The notes under the pieces are model-generated. The model saw nothing but the letters and a program-made list of their open reading frames with translations. It did no database searches and had not been told where the DNA came from. Below, piece by piece: positions 15,104 to 25,498 of a stretch of 64,000 nucleotides of DNA (positions are counted from its first letter, which is position 1; each line of letters opens with the position of its first letter). The stretch covers positions 165,938,261 through 166,002,260 of the forward strand of contig CM045758.1 in NCBI GenBank assembly GCA_025200525.1, read 5' to 3'. Source of the stretch: Camellia lanceoleosa (lineage: Eukaryota > Streptophyta > Magnoliopsida > Ericales > Theaceae). The translations under genes and the position numbers were made by a program.

Positions 15104-15964
15104 AAATTTCGTTCTCGAAATTAAACTCAAGTAATGTAATACATTCTACAGTCACCCACAAACTCACTCAAGTACTTACCATTGCATCAATAAAAATTCT
15201 TTGACTATTACATGAGTCTCAACGAGTCACACCGATAACGAACCAAATCATTACTTGGCACCACAATTGGTTATATAAACCCTTACTAGTATAAACCATT
15301 AAATAATTCTTCTATCCACATCAATAACCCACAACAACAAAATAGAATTTAATCCTTTAAGTATAACAAAACGACTCCTCAAAATATCAAGACACCATAT
15401 CTTATTGGTGATAATCCAACTTCAACGAACTATCTCCATCGCCTAATGCACAATGCACCACAAGGCCAAAATAACTACCACGACTCCAAGACCTTAACAA
15501 AACGAAATAATAACTCTTCAAAAGCACTAACCACCAACTCAAATAGTGATCATCAACCGTCACAAAACAGACAATACCTTACCAACACTATTCTTCATCA
15601 CACTAATATTACGATACCCCACGAGATCAAACCCAAATTAAACAACTCTCACTATACTAACTCACTTATAGACAAGTACTAATACTGTTCTTAAGGCCAG
15701 TTAACTGAATAATCAACCTCTTACTTGAGAAGTATACAAAACCAATCATGATAAGACACATATAAAAATTAACACTGAAACAGTTCTAAAATTCCCAGAT
15801 AGTTAATAAATAGATTAACCTCGCTGAATTAAAATCAATTACAACCGTAGAAACATAATCATGGCATGATAATACAGCCTCCCAATTAAACATAAGAGAT
15901 TCACCGTACTCCATAACATATACAATATACATCCTAATATCAAAATAACATTTCTATCACAATT

Positions 15965-16075
15965 TCCAAACATCGATAAAAAGGTCCGAATACTTCTCAC
16001 GGACTTCAACCTCATTTTCCCAAGTCGCCTCCTCAACCCCATAGTGTCTCCACAACATTTTCACCAAGGACAAAA
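15965..16075 (-). pseudogene. Integrase C-terminal chromodomain remnant
   Basis: The minus strand reads VLVKMLWRHYGVEEATWENE and then VEVREKYSDLF, the signature end of chromoviral integrase, where the chromodomain directs insertion. Similarity to integrase stops abruptly upstream of about 16076, where unrelated DNA begins. Downstream sequence has stops. Confidence 0.7.
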
Positions 16076-16426
16076 ACGAACAAAGATACACAGACACATT
16101 TGGAGAATATACCGTTACTGACAAGGAATATTCTATCTATGCACGTCAGTGAGCATATGCCGTTACTACGACAGAACATTCCGTAAGTTGACGTCATCGC
16201 ACGTAAGCAAAACACGCAAAAAGGAAATAAAAACCCCCGATCTCAAGCTTAGGCCACAGCCCAAACCACTAAGCCAAGCTACTCTTGTGACTAGGATAGT
16301 CGAATAAATGTATATAATGCGTAAATATACAATATAGATACATATATGCATACAACTATCATGTTTCTCTCTCTTCTTTCGAAAACTGCGTCTGACACGC
16401 GGCCTTACTTTTGCGTCAGTTGGCCA

Positions 16427-16433
16427 ATAAAAG
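16427..16433 (+). promoter_or_regulatory. Possible CCAAT/TATA-like core promoter
   Basis: TTGGCCAATAAAAGCAG at about 16420-16436 combines a CCAAT box with an AATAAAAG TATA-like element. It is followed by almost 300 bp of pyrimidine-rich leader before the ATG at 16722. This layout is typical of plant promoters, but this is inference only. Confidence 0.3.
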
Positions 16434-16721
16434 CAGACCTCCTCGATTTGTAAGCTCGTCTCGGCTCTCTTTCCCTCTTGTCTTCTTCTCTTCCGCATTC
16501 TTCCGAATCAGTATCTTCCCTCTTTTACCTATTCACTCATTTCTTCTTCTTGTTCATCATTCTCTTCCATCTCCTTCTTCTTCATCACTCTCTTCTGTTT
16601 CCTTCTTCCTCATCAAGAGAAAAAAGAGACTGAACGGAGAAGAAAGGTTGTCCCAAAACTCAGTCTATTCTTTGCTATTTCTCTAACTCTCCTTTCTTTC
16701 TCTTTACATCTCACACCACAC

Positions 16722-17186
16722 ATGACCTCATCTCGTCCCCTCACCCTCTTTCCGGACCTCAATGATCCAAGCTCTCCTGGACCGAGTGTCCCTGCTCCTA
16801 TTCTTCTTAATTTTCCTGGACCGAGTGCCCCTACTCCTACTCTTCCTAACCTTCCTGGACCGAGTGCCCCTGCTCCCATTTTTCTTAATTTTCCCGTGAT
16901 GTCAGTTGAACAAATCATGGCTGCTCAATCTGACATTGAGGCTAACCACTTCACACTGAGCTCTTGCATGGAAATAGTGACTGCGATTACCAAATTATCT
17001 CACCGGTTGCAGAATAGGACCAGTGAAGTACAACAGTTAAATGTCCAACTTTCTCTGCTCCAGCGCATGTACAAAGATGCACAGACAGAGATTTGCACCC
17101 TGAAGGCGGAAAATAAGGAGTTGAAACGGAAGACCACCGTCATGACCCGATTTGGAGCACCTTTGTACTTCGCCTTTGACAACTAG
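16722..17186 (+). CDS. Hypothetical 154-aa protein, proline-rich repeats plus coiled coil
   Basis: I do not recognise this protein. Residues about 1-60 contain nearly three copies of a 16-residue repeat ([14 protein letters not shown], 48-bp DNA unit at 16774-16896). Residues about 65-140 look helical and coiled-coil ([20 protein letters not shown], then [10 protein letters not shown]). A TAG at 17184-17186 ends the ORF, but the same frame then continues for about 33 codons with a basic KKRK cluster, so a longer ancestral protein is possible. AATAAA at 17384-17389 could serve as poly(A) signal. The ORF lies opposite in sense to the chromovirus remnant and appears to sit in DNA inserted beside the chromodomain. 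It may be a captured gene fragment or part of another transposon. Confidence 0.4.
   Translation: MTSSRPLTLFPDLNDPSSPGPSVPAPILLNFPGPSAPTPTLPNLPGPSAPAPIFLNFPVMSVEQIMAAQSDIEANHFTLSSCMEIVTAITKLSHRLQNRTSEVQQLNVQLSLLQRMYKDAQTEICTLKAENKELKRKTTVMTRFGAPLYFAFDN
16774..16896 (+). repeat. 48-bp coding minisatellite, about 2.6 copies
   Basis: Units containing CCTGGACCGAGTG and CCC(C/T)(A/G)CTCC recur at 48-bp spacing and encode the proline-rich repeats of the ORF at 16722. Confidence 0.75.
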
Positions 17187-17389
17187 CAGGGAGTTAACTC
17201 CCTCGACAGTCCTGTACACACTGAGGCAGAGCCTACAAAGGTCTCCCAAGGCGACAAAAAAAGGAAGAGCTCGGCGGGAGAGTCGAGTAAGTGAAGTCGG
17301 CATATGGCTGTTATCAAAAACAAAATCCTTTTCTTTTCTTTTCTTTTTTGCTCCTGTAATCAGAGATGTCATCCCTTGACTTTAATAAA

Positions 17390-18116
17390 ATCAATTTTCT
17401 CTTTCTTTTTTTTTTTTATCTAGTGCAATAATTTATTTAATATCCATCCAAAGTGATTATCTCAAGACTCTTAACCAATGAGAACACACTTCCTTTAAAG
17501 ACACAATTCAATGATATATTTTGTAATTGCAACCGTCACACGACAACTAACTCATCTCAATATTAAAATGAATTCATACTCAGTTACCCAATTGAATAAA
17601 ACTAACACAAACAATGACTCCAAATATTTCATCCCATGAGAACCTTCATTCATCCCCTAGTACAATCATATTCTTCTATGAATTATTCTAAAAAAAAAAA
17701 TTCACGGATCACCTTAGCCTCAACTACTTCACTTGAACAAGAAAAAACACCAACCTTTACGAAACATAATACAATCATGCCAAACACACTACTCAAAAAT
17801 TCTCAGCCACAACTTTAGTTGCCCAACCAAATAATTCCTGTATTATTTTTACCTATCCACTCTATTTCTTTCCCTCGACGAACCAACTAACAGTTTACGC
17901 AAACTTGTCTACATCCACCCACACAATTTCACTCTAACATAGAATTTACCCAAACGCTCATACAATGCACTTCGAGTCCACATAGAATTCATCAAGACTA
18001 GATATACATTCTAACAATACTAAGGTACTCCCAACAAATACTCATAGTTGTAGTGATTTTGAAATCTCCTTTGAAGTCTCTACTCAGCTCGCTTCTACCC
18101 AAATTCTAAAAATATA
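17390..18116 (-). other. Non-coding internal chromovirus DNA
   Basis: Between the inserted ORF region and the CACTA element no protein similarity was recognised on either strand. By position it should be gag-pol of the minus-strand element, but it is too decayed or unrelated. Confidence 0.4.
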
Positions 18117-18550
18117 CACTACAACAAAAAAGACCTTTGGTGACAGATTGATTTTGTCTCCAAACATCAAAATTTCGTCACTAAAGTGATCTGTGACGAA
18201 AAAAATTTGTTACCACGTATGTGGCCTATACGTCGTCACAAAAAGTACTTGGTGACAAAAAACAGTTTCGTCACCTATTTTTCATTTTTTGTGACGAAAT
18301 GTTTCGTCTCCAAATGTTAACGGGAAAATATTTGGTGACAAAAAAAATATAAATAATGACGAAATATAATTTCGTCACCTATTTTTTTTTATTATGATTT
18401 AGATTGGTGACGAAATTTTATTTTTGTCTCTAAAAATGATACATTTGGAGACGAAATATGATTTTCGTCATTAAAATATACATATTTCGTGACAAAAAAA
18501 AAAAAATTCGTCATTAGTTTTCGTCTCTAAAGACTATTTTTGTTGTAGTG
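18117..18550. mobile_element. Complete 434-bp non-autonomous CACTA element in gag
   Basis: The element starts CACTACAACAAAAAAGACC and ends with the inverted TTTTTGTTGTAGTG. A 3-bp target duplication ATA flanks it (18114-18116 and 18551-18553), as expected for CACTA transposons. The interior consists of repeats of GTGACGAAA and TTTCGTCAC or TTTCGTCTCC in both orientations. It split the gag gene of the chromovirus. Confidence 0.9.
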
Positions 18551-18924
18551 ATAATCACAAACTATGATGCCACTCATCTAGCCTTTAGTGACTCCTTAGG
18601 ATCTCCCACAAAAATATCCAAATTGGTCCGGAAGAACTCCCTTTTTAGAAGGAGTGGTCCTGTCTCTGCAACTGGGGCAGTTGGGGCCTGTGCTAGGTTC
18701 TTAGCCCTCAGTATGTCCAGTACCCCCGCTATCTCTCGTGCCAAAGCACCTATGGCCTGTTGCCCAACTGGCTCAGTTACATTTGCTTGTCCTGTCCTCT
18801 CTGGCTGCGCTGGAATTTCATCCGGTATTAGCATCTCGTGCCTCCTAGGCCTACTATGCCTACCACTTCCCCTTCCACATCCTGACATCCGAATAAAGGT
18901 AACACTCGTGATTGGCACTGTCAC
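18551..18924 (-). pseudogene. Chromovirus gag N-terminal fragment
   Basis: The minus-strand reading (MSGCGRGSGRHSRPRRHEML, then REFFRTNLDIFVGDPKESLK) looks like the start of Ty3/gypsy gag, with the basic leader and the F-x-G-D-P motif. After it the frame breaks (GAT GAG TGG continues the motif in another frame). The sequence then meets the CACTA insertion. Confidence 0.65.
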
Positions 18925-18953
18925 AATTGTGCCGAAACTAACTCACTCACGTC

Positions 18954-19275
18954 CTAAGGCAATGGACAACAATTAATTCATTCCATATAAACACATAGTC
19001 ACGTAAGCACATACAGATTTTCTTTCTAGATAATGATTGTCCCATGACATTGCTAGAGTTCCAACCAAAAATAGCAGTGATCAAATGCTCTTCTGACTGG
19101 ACTTACAGGAACTCACAGGCCCAATCAACATCTCAAAAATCAAACCTCATACCCATATGATCACATAAGCATGTTATTACATAGCACCTCATCATACAGA
19201 TATCTCTATCAAGCGAGATAAACCCACTGTGGTACTAACCACTCCCCACGTATCCAAAATATTTAAACCCGGTAC
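18954..19275 (-). other. Leader between PBS and gag
   Basis: This is the untranslated leader position of the minus-strand element. No ORF or other feature was recognised. Confidence 0.4.
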
Positions 19276-19287
19276 GCTCTGATACCA
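19276..19287 (-). other. Primer-binding site, initiator tRNA-Met type
   Basis: The minus strand reads TGGTATCAGAGC three bases after the LTR end (GGGCGTTACA). This is the usual PBS complementary to the 3' end of initiator tRNA-Met, and it fixes the element's orientation. Confidence 0.85.
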
Positions 19288-20838
19288 AGTTGTAACGCCC
19301 CCAACATAATATAATAAAGATAACTCATATGCGGGATAAATATGAGAAACAACATACTTTCATATATTAGAGTTCACTGTTTAACAACCAGTTATATGCC
19401 ATGTAGGCTTACATCTTTCCAAGTCATTACTTGGTTACACAAATTGAGCCTCGCTCAATACAACTTAAGCCCTTGGCTTTACAAATAATAAACATACACA
19501 CGTAAGGCATAATTAAGAAGCCCTTGCTTTCCGAAAGTCCATCTATGATATTGCCTTGGAGGTAACACCTTACCTCACCTGCACCTGAAAATAATATTCC
19601 CGTATAGGGTGAGCCAACAGCCCAGTAGAGATAATTTAACACAATATATGAAGTTTAGCAAAGGTATAAATACCACGTACATAAACAATACCGATACTAG
19701 AACATTTACAAGGCCTGCATATTCATATACCACTGAGACCAAACCTCATTCCCATTTTCCTTCAATTCATTTCAAGTTCATGTATACTACTCAATTCATG
19801 AGTTAAATTCATTATCTTTCAACAATCAGAATAAGACTACAACTCAATGGTTTCCCAACTATGTCAAATACACATAAACACTTCAAACCTTACCATATTA
19901 CGGATATTTCGTCCGAAGGAATCAGCACCCATTTATATATGAAATTTCCGGTCTTTCACCCAGGACACTCTGGCCAACTTGCTTTAAATGGAGTTCATCT
20001 CCTTTCTCCTCCCAAACAAATATACATATGCAATGTATTTATAAACATAATCACATATGGAGTACATCCCCTATCTCCTCCCAATAAACATACATATACA
20101 ATGTATTTATAACATAGTCATATATGGAGTACATCCACTTTCTTCTCCCAACAAACATACATATACAATGTATTTATAACATGGTCATATTCATTGACAT
20201 CAACAATGGATTAGCATTAAATCGCCTAATCCTCATACAATTTCTACAACAATCATAATTATCCTCCACTGATAGCCCAATACAATTATTTCTAAAGAGA
20301 TATTCAATCTCAAAATAAATAGTTTATTCAAAACTTCCATAGGTGAGATATTACATATCCAATATCACCATTTATAACCACAACCTTCAAATTTCACATT
20401 TTCAATGTTAATTCTAATTATTTATGTAAAATAATAATTTAATCAAAATTAGGACCAAATCCCCCTCTTTCCAAATACCAACCCAAAAACCAAAATCAAC
20501 TATTTTGGTACAACTTGATCTTATATTTAAGCTTCATACTCATTTACCTCATATTCATCAAAACCCCTCTTTTCATTTCACACACAAATCCTAGATTTGT
20601 CCAAACCACAATCATATCTCATCATCTACACACAATAGCAAATAACTAAGCTAAAGACCATATTAGAGTGTAGAAATTCTCTACCTCAAGTTTTGAAGAA
20701 GAAATGTGATGAAACCTCCAAAATTCGACATTGTCGAAATTCGATTTCCATCGGTCAAAATGTTACTCTCGCCAAGCTCTTCATTTTAGTCTCAAGAACA
20801 TGAGGCTGAAGTTCACTACAGTGCCCCTACCAACCATC

Positions 20839-20839
20839 C

Positions 20840-20877
<38 letters not shown>
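20839..20877. repeat. Poly(A) tract of about 38 bp inside LTR B
   Basis: A long A-run lies between the LTR-conserved block and the MscS-like fragment. On the element strand it is poly(T). It may mark an old insertion junction. Confidence 0.7.
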
Positions 20878-20880
<3 letters not shown>

Positions 20881-20986
20881 TGAAAACACACTACCCATAA
20901 ATAACGTGGGCCAAACACATGAACCAAAAACCAACGTGGGCAAAGAATTGGCCTTCTCCACTACCAGCAACTATAATCAACATTGC

Positions 20987-21267
20987 AACAAATGATCAAG
21001 TCACGTAGATCATTACACTTGAAAGAAAATTTGTAAATATCTCACGACCAGCAAGGGTGATCAATACTGTGCCAAGAGCCCTAGCAGTAAGCCACTTTTG
21101 GGTAGAGAAACCTAGCAATTCCACAAACAACGAAACAACAGCAACCCATACTGCTGTATAAACAGCTTTCCCAGCAAATTGGAAGCCTATATTTCTTTCA
21201 TCATTACAGTCATTTGACTCCATAAAGAATTTTTGTGTTTGTCGAATCAACCTTGATAAACAGTATG
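20987..21267 (-). pseudogene. MSL: MscS-like plastid mechanosensitive channel, single-exon fragment
   Basis: Plant MSL2/MSL3 proteins are plastid-envelope mechanosensitive channels that release osmotic pressure. The fragment reads [17 protein letters not shown], then [56 protein letters not shown]. This is the membrane segment and pore-lining start of the MscS fold. An AG acceptor lies just before residue one (GATAG at about 21272-21268), so intron sequence is attached and the capture was at DNA level. TGA at 20996-20998 replaces the next arginine codon. Sequence then loses similarity after a few residues. Confidence 0.8.
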
Positions 21268-21410
21268 CTATCAAAGATCAGAAATTATTGGATCCAACAC
21301 CACAGAGGTAAGTGTTGTTCCAAATTATAGAAGCAGAGGTTGGAGATATGAGGTCATCAGATGGAGTTATGTTCATCATATATTCTGGAACTTCTTCACA
21401 ACTCCCAAAT
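21268..21410 (-). other. Unassigned spacer between captured fragments
   Basis: About 140 bp join the METTL13-like and MscS-like fragments. One frame reads MMNITPSDDLISPTSAS without a stop for about 33 codons, but I do not recognise it. It could be a third captured piece or the intron upstream of the MscS-like exon. Confidence 0.35.
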
Positions 21411-21899
21411 CTTCACTGATGACCATAGTGCAGTTCAGGTTTCATCTTGAGCATCCAACTCTCCTTTGTCAAGGACAATATCAAAAGTCCCATCATCAAA
21501 CTGCATACAGGCCATGTCCATGACTCGCCACCGCATATCGGGACATGAACGCATGTTCCGATGTAACATATCAGAGATTGCAACTTTGGAAAAAAAATCA
21601 ATATTGGTAATGCATTTAAAGCCGGTGCCGTAGAGGAATTCGTAGAGCTTCTAATTGCCGCAACCGGGGACAAGAATCTGCACGGAAGCTGATGATCCGA
21701 CGGCGTCGGGAGGTGGCATTTAGGTGTTGGAGCTAGGGCAGAGGTGGGAGAAGAGTGGGATTCGGAGCTGTGGCCAAACGGCGTACCACTCGAAGGAGTC
21801 ATCACTGCCTCGAATGGTGAAGAACTTGTCCCAGGTCTCCTTGCTTGTGAAGTCTCCTAGGGTTTTCAGGAGCTCTTCTTGTTGGTCTCTGTTCCCCAT
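21411..21899 (-). pseudogene. METTL13: METTL13-like SAM-dependent methyltransferase, first-exon fragment
   Basis: METTL13-type enzymes methylate elongation factor eEF1A; plants have homologues. The reading starts at ATG 21899-21897 (MGNRDQQEELLKTLGDFTSK, ETWDKFFTIRGSDDSFEWYA). It contains the SAM-binding motif I (VQILVPGCGN), then TNIDF, SDMLHRN, MRWRVMDMACMQF and FDIVLDKGELDA. It carries in-frame TAA at 21722-21720 and TAG at 21653-21651 immediately after the GCGN motif, an extra phenylalanine codon in a T-run, and a frame slip near 21445. The fragment is truncated well short of the full protein. It is in the same sense as the surrounding LTR and is preceded by a (GA)n leader. Confidence 0.85.
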
Positions 21900-21925
21900 T
21901 CTCTCTCTCTCTCTCTCTCTCTCTC
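21899..21925. repeat. (CT)n microsatellite at the METTL13 fragment 5' end
   Basis: About 13 CT units directly precede the fragment's start codon (GA on the gene strand), probably part of the captured 5' leader. Confidence 0.8.
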
Positions 21926-22137
21926 AAAAATATTCTTTACACTCTGTATCTCTCACCACCGAAAACATCATCATATTCCACTCCCTCTTTGCTTTCTCTT
22001 TCCCCCAAAAATTCTCTAACCATTCCATCTCTTTTCTTTTAGTAGACCATACCATCTTTTCTCTACCATTTCTTTATTTTATTTATTTATTTATTTTTAT
22101 TTTTATTTTCATTTTCATTTTTTTGGGGGTCTTTACA

Positions 22138-23866
22138 GTATATTAACGGATGATGTGACATACTTTTAAATGTTTTAGATCTTATAATTTGTATAATTGA
22201 TGGGTTACATAATTTTAAAGTGACAATGTCATAACATATGTTGATACATTAATTAATATATCAATTAGTGCGTGCAGCACCACTATTTTTAGTTTGTATA
22301 TTCCATAACAATTTCAGTGAATATAATCAGTAAATGTCCATAAATATATATTGGGAAAATTACAAACTAAAAAAAAAAAGAAAAAAAAAATAGGATTTGA
22401 CCCTTTTAATAAATTAAATATTAAATTTTTAATTTTGTCAATTTAAACTCTAAATTTTTAATATGTTTTCAATTTAAAGTATTTGTTTATTTTCATTAAG
22501 TAAAATAAACAAAAAAATAATATTTTAGTTATTTTGTGTATACTTACATTAAATTTAATAAATAAAATATTTTTTTCCTATCGATTTTACTTAACAGAAA
22601 TAAGAGAATGATTTAGATTGAAAGTAAATCAAAAGATTGAAATTTAAATTGACAAAAATAAAAAATAAAAATTTGTTTTGTTAAAATCTTCAAATTTTAA
22701 GATTTTTTTTTTTTTTTTTTTTTTGTAATTGTCCCATATGTATATTTTTTTAAAGTACTTTGCCTTATAGCATCATTATCAAGCTCATTAAAATTTTTCT
22801 TTAGCTATTTCATAACACAAAATTATGGAAGTACATTCCATCAAACTCAATTCATGGTTAACTACTTTAGTTGAATATCAAACTACTAGTTATGTGTAGT
22901 GAGGCAAATAAGACTTAACAAATGATTTTAGGTACTAAAATATTTAATATATTATATTATATTTATCATTTAATCAATCATTACTATATTAATAATAAAC
23001 ATGAGTAGTGAAATCATTAAACTAATACAATTGTAATACATGAGATAAAAAAACACAATTTGATAAATTAAGAAAATTCATTTATAAACAAAATTTGTAT
23101 ATAAAAAACATTGAATTAGAATGATATAATTTTTCTATTTTTTAAAATATAAGTTAGAATAACATGTATTTTAAATTGAGATGAACGGAGCATAAAGTGT
23201 CACATTATTTTGTATGTAAATTCAATATAATTTTTTTTTTGGATAAATTAAATTGATTTCCCCAAAATTTGGATACAACAAACCATACGTTTTGAGATAA
23301 TTAAATCAACTTTTTTATTACTTAATGGGATCAGAATGAATATAGGTAGTTTTAAGACTCAAATATAAACAAAATAAAACATATATTTTAATGTAAAAAA
23401 GATAATAACAATCACTTTTTTATATATAAGACTAACAAATTAGGGAGTTAAATCAGTTAAGTATTACGTAAATTAAAATTTTAAATGAGTCTAATATAAT
23501 TATGCAAACTTGTGATTTTTTTTTTATTTTATATTTTTCTCAAATTTTAAGAGATGTGAATATAATTTATCAAATATTTTATTTATATATCATCATCCTA
23601 AACAAATGTAATCATTCATTATTTTAATTTTTTCTCAAATATTAAATTTGTAATTAGAAAAAAAAATAAAATATATATATAATAGACTAAAAAATAAAGA
23701 ATTTGTTGAAAAATATATTTGAAATGAAAGTCAGCTAAAATTAAAAAAAAAAATAAACTTTTAATTAAAATTTAATTAAAAATTTAACTATTTTAATAGA
23801 GTGTTGTTAAAAGGCTACTTGAATATGTTGTGATTGTGTGTTCTATTTTGGAACAAAAATGATTCG
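22138..23866. other. AT-rich intergenic DNA
   Basis: No gene was recognised. It contains one Mutator-type element (22353-22735, listed separately) and long A/T tracts. GGATAAATTAAATTG near 23250 may start a second, unresolved element. Confidence 0.5.
22353..22735. mobile_element. Mutator-type MITE
   Basis: The left end GGGAAAATTACAAA pairs with the right end TTTGTAATTGTCCC. Inner parts also pair (CATTAAGTAAAA near 22494 against TTTTACTTAACAG near 22585). Flanking direct repeats are degenerate (ATATATATT / ATATGTATA). Confidence 0.6.
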
Positions 23867-24280
23867 TAACTCGAAAAATGATTTGGCTTGAATGGCCCAA
23901 CTATCCAAAATGATGTCGTTTGGGGCAGTTTTTTTTTTTTTCCTATTAGATCTCTGAGAGAGAGAGAGAGAGAGAGAGGAAAAGAGAAGAGAGAAAGAGA
24001 GAAGAAAGAGAGAGAAAAGGCGCTGAAATCGATCGATTGCTTCACCAGAGCAGAGAGAGAGCTGAACCAGTTTCTTCTTCTTCTTCTTCTTCTTCTTCTT
24101 CTTCTTCTTCTTCTTTCAGGGTTTGAAATCGACCGATTTCATCGAAATCGATGGATATGGATTTCACAAAATCCATGGATGTTGATGATGATGATGTTGT
24201 TGTTGTTGATGATGATGATCATGATGATGATGATGTTGATGAAGATGTTGTGATGATGATGTTGATGAAGATGTTGTTGT

Positions 24281-24318
<38 letters not shown>

Positions 24319-24570
24319 TTGGTGTTGATGATGATGATGTTGATGAAGATGTTGTTGTTGATGATGATGACGTATTGATGAAGATGTTGTTGATGAAGAT
24401 GAAGATGAAGACTTTCGTTGATGTTGACGAAGATGTTGTTTATGAACATGTTCTTTCCCAATTTCCTCTTCTCTCTGTGTTCTTCATCTTCAAAGAGAGA
24501 AGAGAAGAAGAAAAAAAAATTCCAAAAAGGCGTCGTTTTGGACTCGGGCCATTCGAGCCATTTCGAGCTA
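23867..24570. mobile_element. Inverted-repeat element filled with microsatellites
   Basis: The left arm (23867-23921: TAACTCGAAA...GGCTTGAATGGCCC...TCCAAAATGATGTCG) matches the reverse complement of the right arm (24528-24570: TAGCTCGAAA...GGCTCGAATGGCCC...TCCAAAACGACGCC). Between the arms are (GA)n at 23956-23978, GA-rich DNA, (CTT)n at about 24071-24116, and a long GAT/GTT/GAA triplet field at 24180-24420. ORFs here encode only runs of Asp, Met, Leu or Val and are low-complexity artefacts. The superfamily is unknown to me. Confidence 0.55.
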
Positions 24571-25498
24571 CCAAACAGGACTGATTTTGGAATGGTCAAA
24601 AGAATATAGTGCAATTGTGTCTCCTATTTCATATTTCATTCTATTAGATCCTTCAATTTTCGAATGTGAAGGTTCAAGAAGGGTTTTGAAGTCCAACAGA
24701 GATTTATCTCTCTAATTTGAGAGCTTTAATTGAAAACTAATGAGATGGAAATTCAAAAGAAAAGAAAAGAAAAAAAAAAGAAGACCAAAACATCACATCA
24801 ATGAGCAGGACTCACCCTCTAAAACTCCTTTAGAGTTCATAATTTAAAACTCTCAAACATTTTTCTTTTGAAGTTATGGTCATTAAATGTTGATAACTTG
24901 CTCTCCGTTGGCCGTGGTGCACTTTCGGTGTTCTTTGAGTTCGTTGTCCATCAGCTTGTGAAATCAAATTCATTAGGTTTTGTTTGGGTTTGTGATGGTG
25001 TAGTTTAAGGCATGTTTTGAGAAGTAACTTTTTTTGATTTATTATTTATTTTTTAAATATGTAAAAAAATAAAGAAGTGATATGATTAAAATAAGTTAAC
25101 AAATTGTCCTTTTTTTAATTGCCAAAATATGCCTAAGAATATAAAATTGTGAAACAATTTTGAAAAATAATTTTGTGAAAAGAGTTCATAAAATTTAAAA
25201 ATTTATTTCATTGTATATTTCAAATTAGTTTTGGAGTTTGGGAAGATTTAATTTTTTTTTTTTTCTTGGTAGTAGAATAGATGAGTGTGAGAGAAAAAGT
25301 AATTGATTGATGTATAATATGTGAAAGAATGAGAAAAGAGAGAGAGAGAGAGAAAAAAAAAAGTGATTGATTAATGGATAGTAAAGGGGAAAAAAAGTGA
25401 TTTTAGATTTTTTTTTTTATATTGAAAATTTTTAAATTTTTTTCTCAAAAATTATCTCAAGAGATAAACCAAACAAGGCCAATCTTTTTGTTTGTAAT
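24571..25498. other. AT-rich intergenic DNA before the Tat element
   Basis: No gene was recognised. The stretch at about 25009-25480 (GGCATGTTTTGAGAAG start, ACCAAACAAGGCC end) may be a decayed MITE. Confidence 0.4.

Larger units (their letters stand above)
14998..22137 (-). mobile_element. Decayed chromovirus (Ty3/gypsy) element, minus orientation
   Basis: Read on the minus strand the order is: 5' LTR 22137-19291, PBS at 19287-19276, gag start about 18924-18551, a CACTA insertion, a mostly non-coding stretch, an unrelated-looking ORF on the other strand, a chromodomain remnant near 16072-15965, a purine-rich PPT at 15103-15087, and the first 90 bp of a 3' LTR. The chromodomain and PBS type place it among chromoviruses. 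Protease, RT, RNase H and the integrase core are missing, so it is a deleted, non-autonomous copy. The 3' LTR breaks off at about 14998, so no target duplication can be checked. Confidence 0.75.
19291..22137 (-). repeat. 5' LTR (copy B) of the chromovirus, carrying host exon fragments
   Basis: On the plus strand the LTR begins TGTAACGCCC at 19291 and ends GGTCTTTACA at 22137, so on its own strand it runs TGTAAAGACC to GGGCGTTACA. The PBS abuts the first end. The portion at 19462-20695 aligns with copy A at 11113-12335, and 21931-22137 aligns with 13570-13810 or 14998-15086. Between them (20696-21930) lie MscS-like and METTL13-like exon pieces that copy A lacks. In element sense the conserved part begins with a splice-donor-like CTTGAG/GTAGAG at about 20695. 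Confidence 0.75.

Noticed and set aside
24151..24378. ORF of Asp-, Val-, Met- and Leu-runs
   Set aside because: It is produced by a GAT/GTT/ATG triplet microsatellite; all frames and both strands give equally long low-complexity ORFs.
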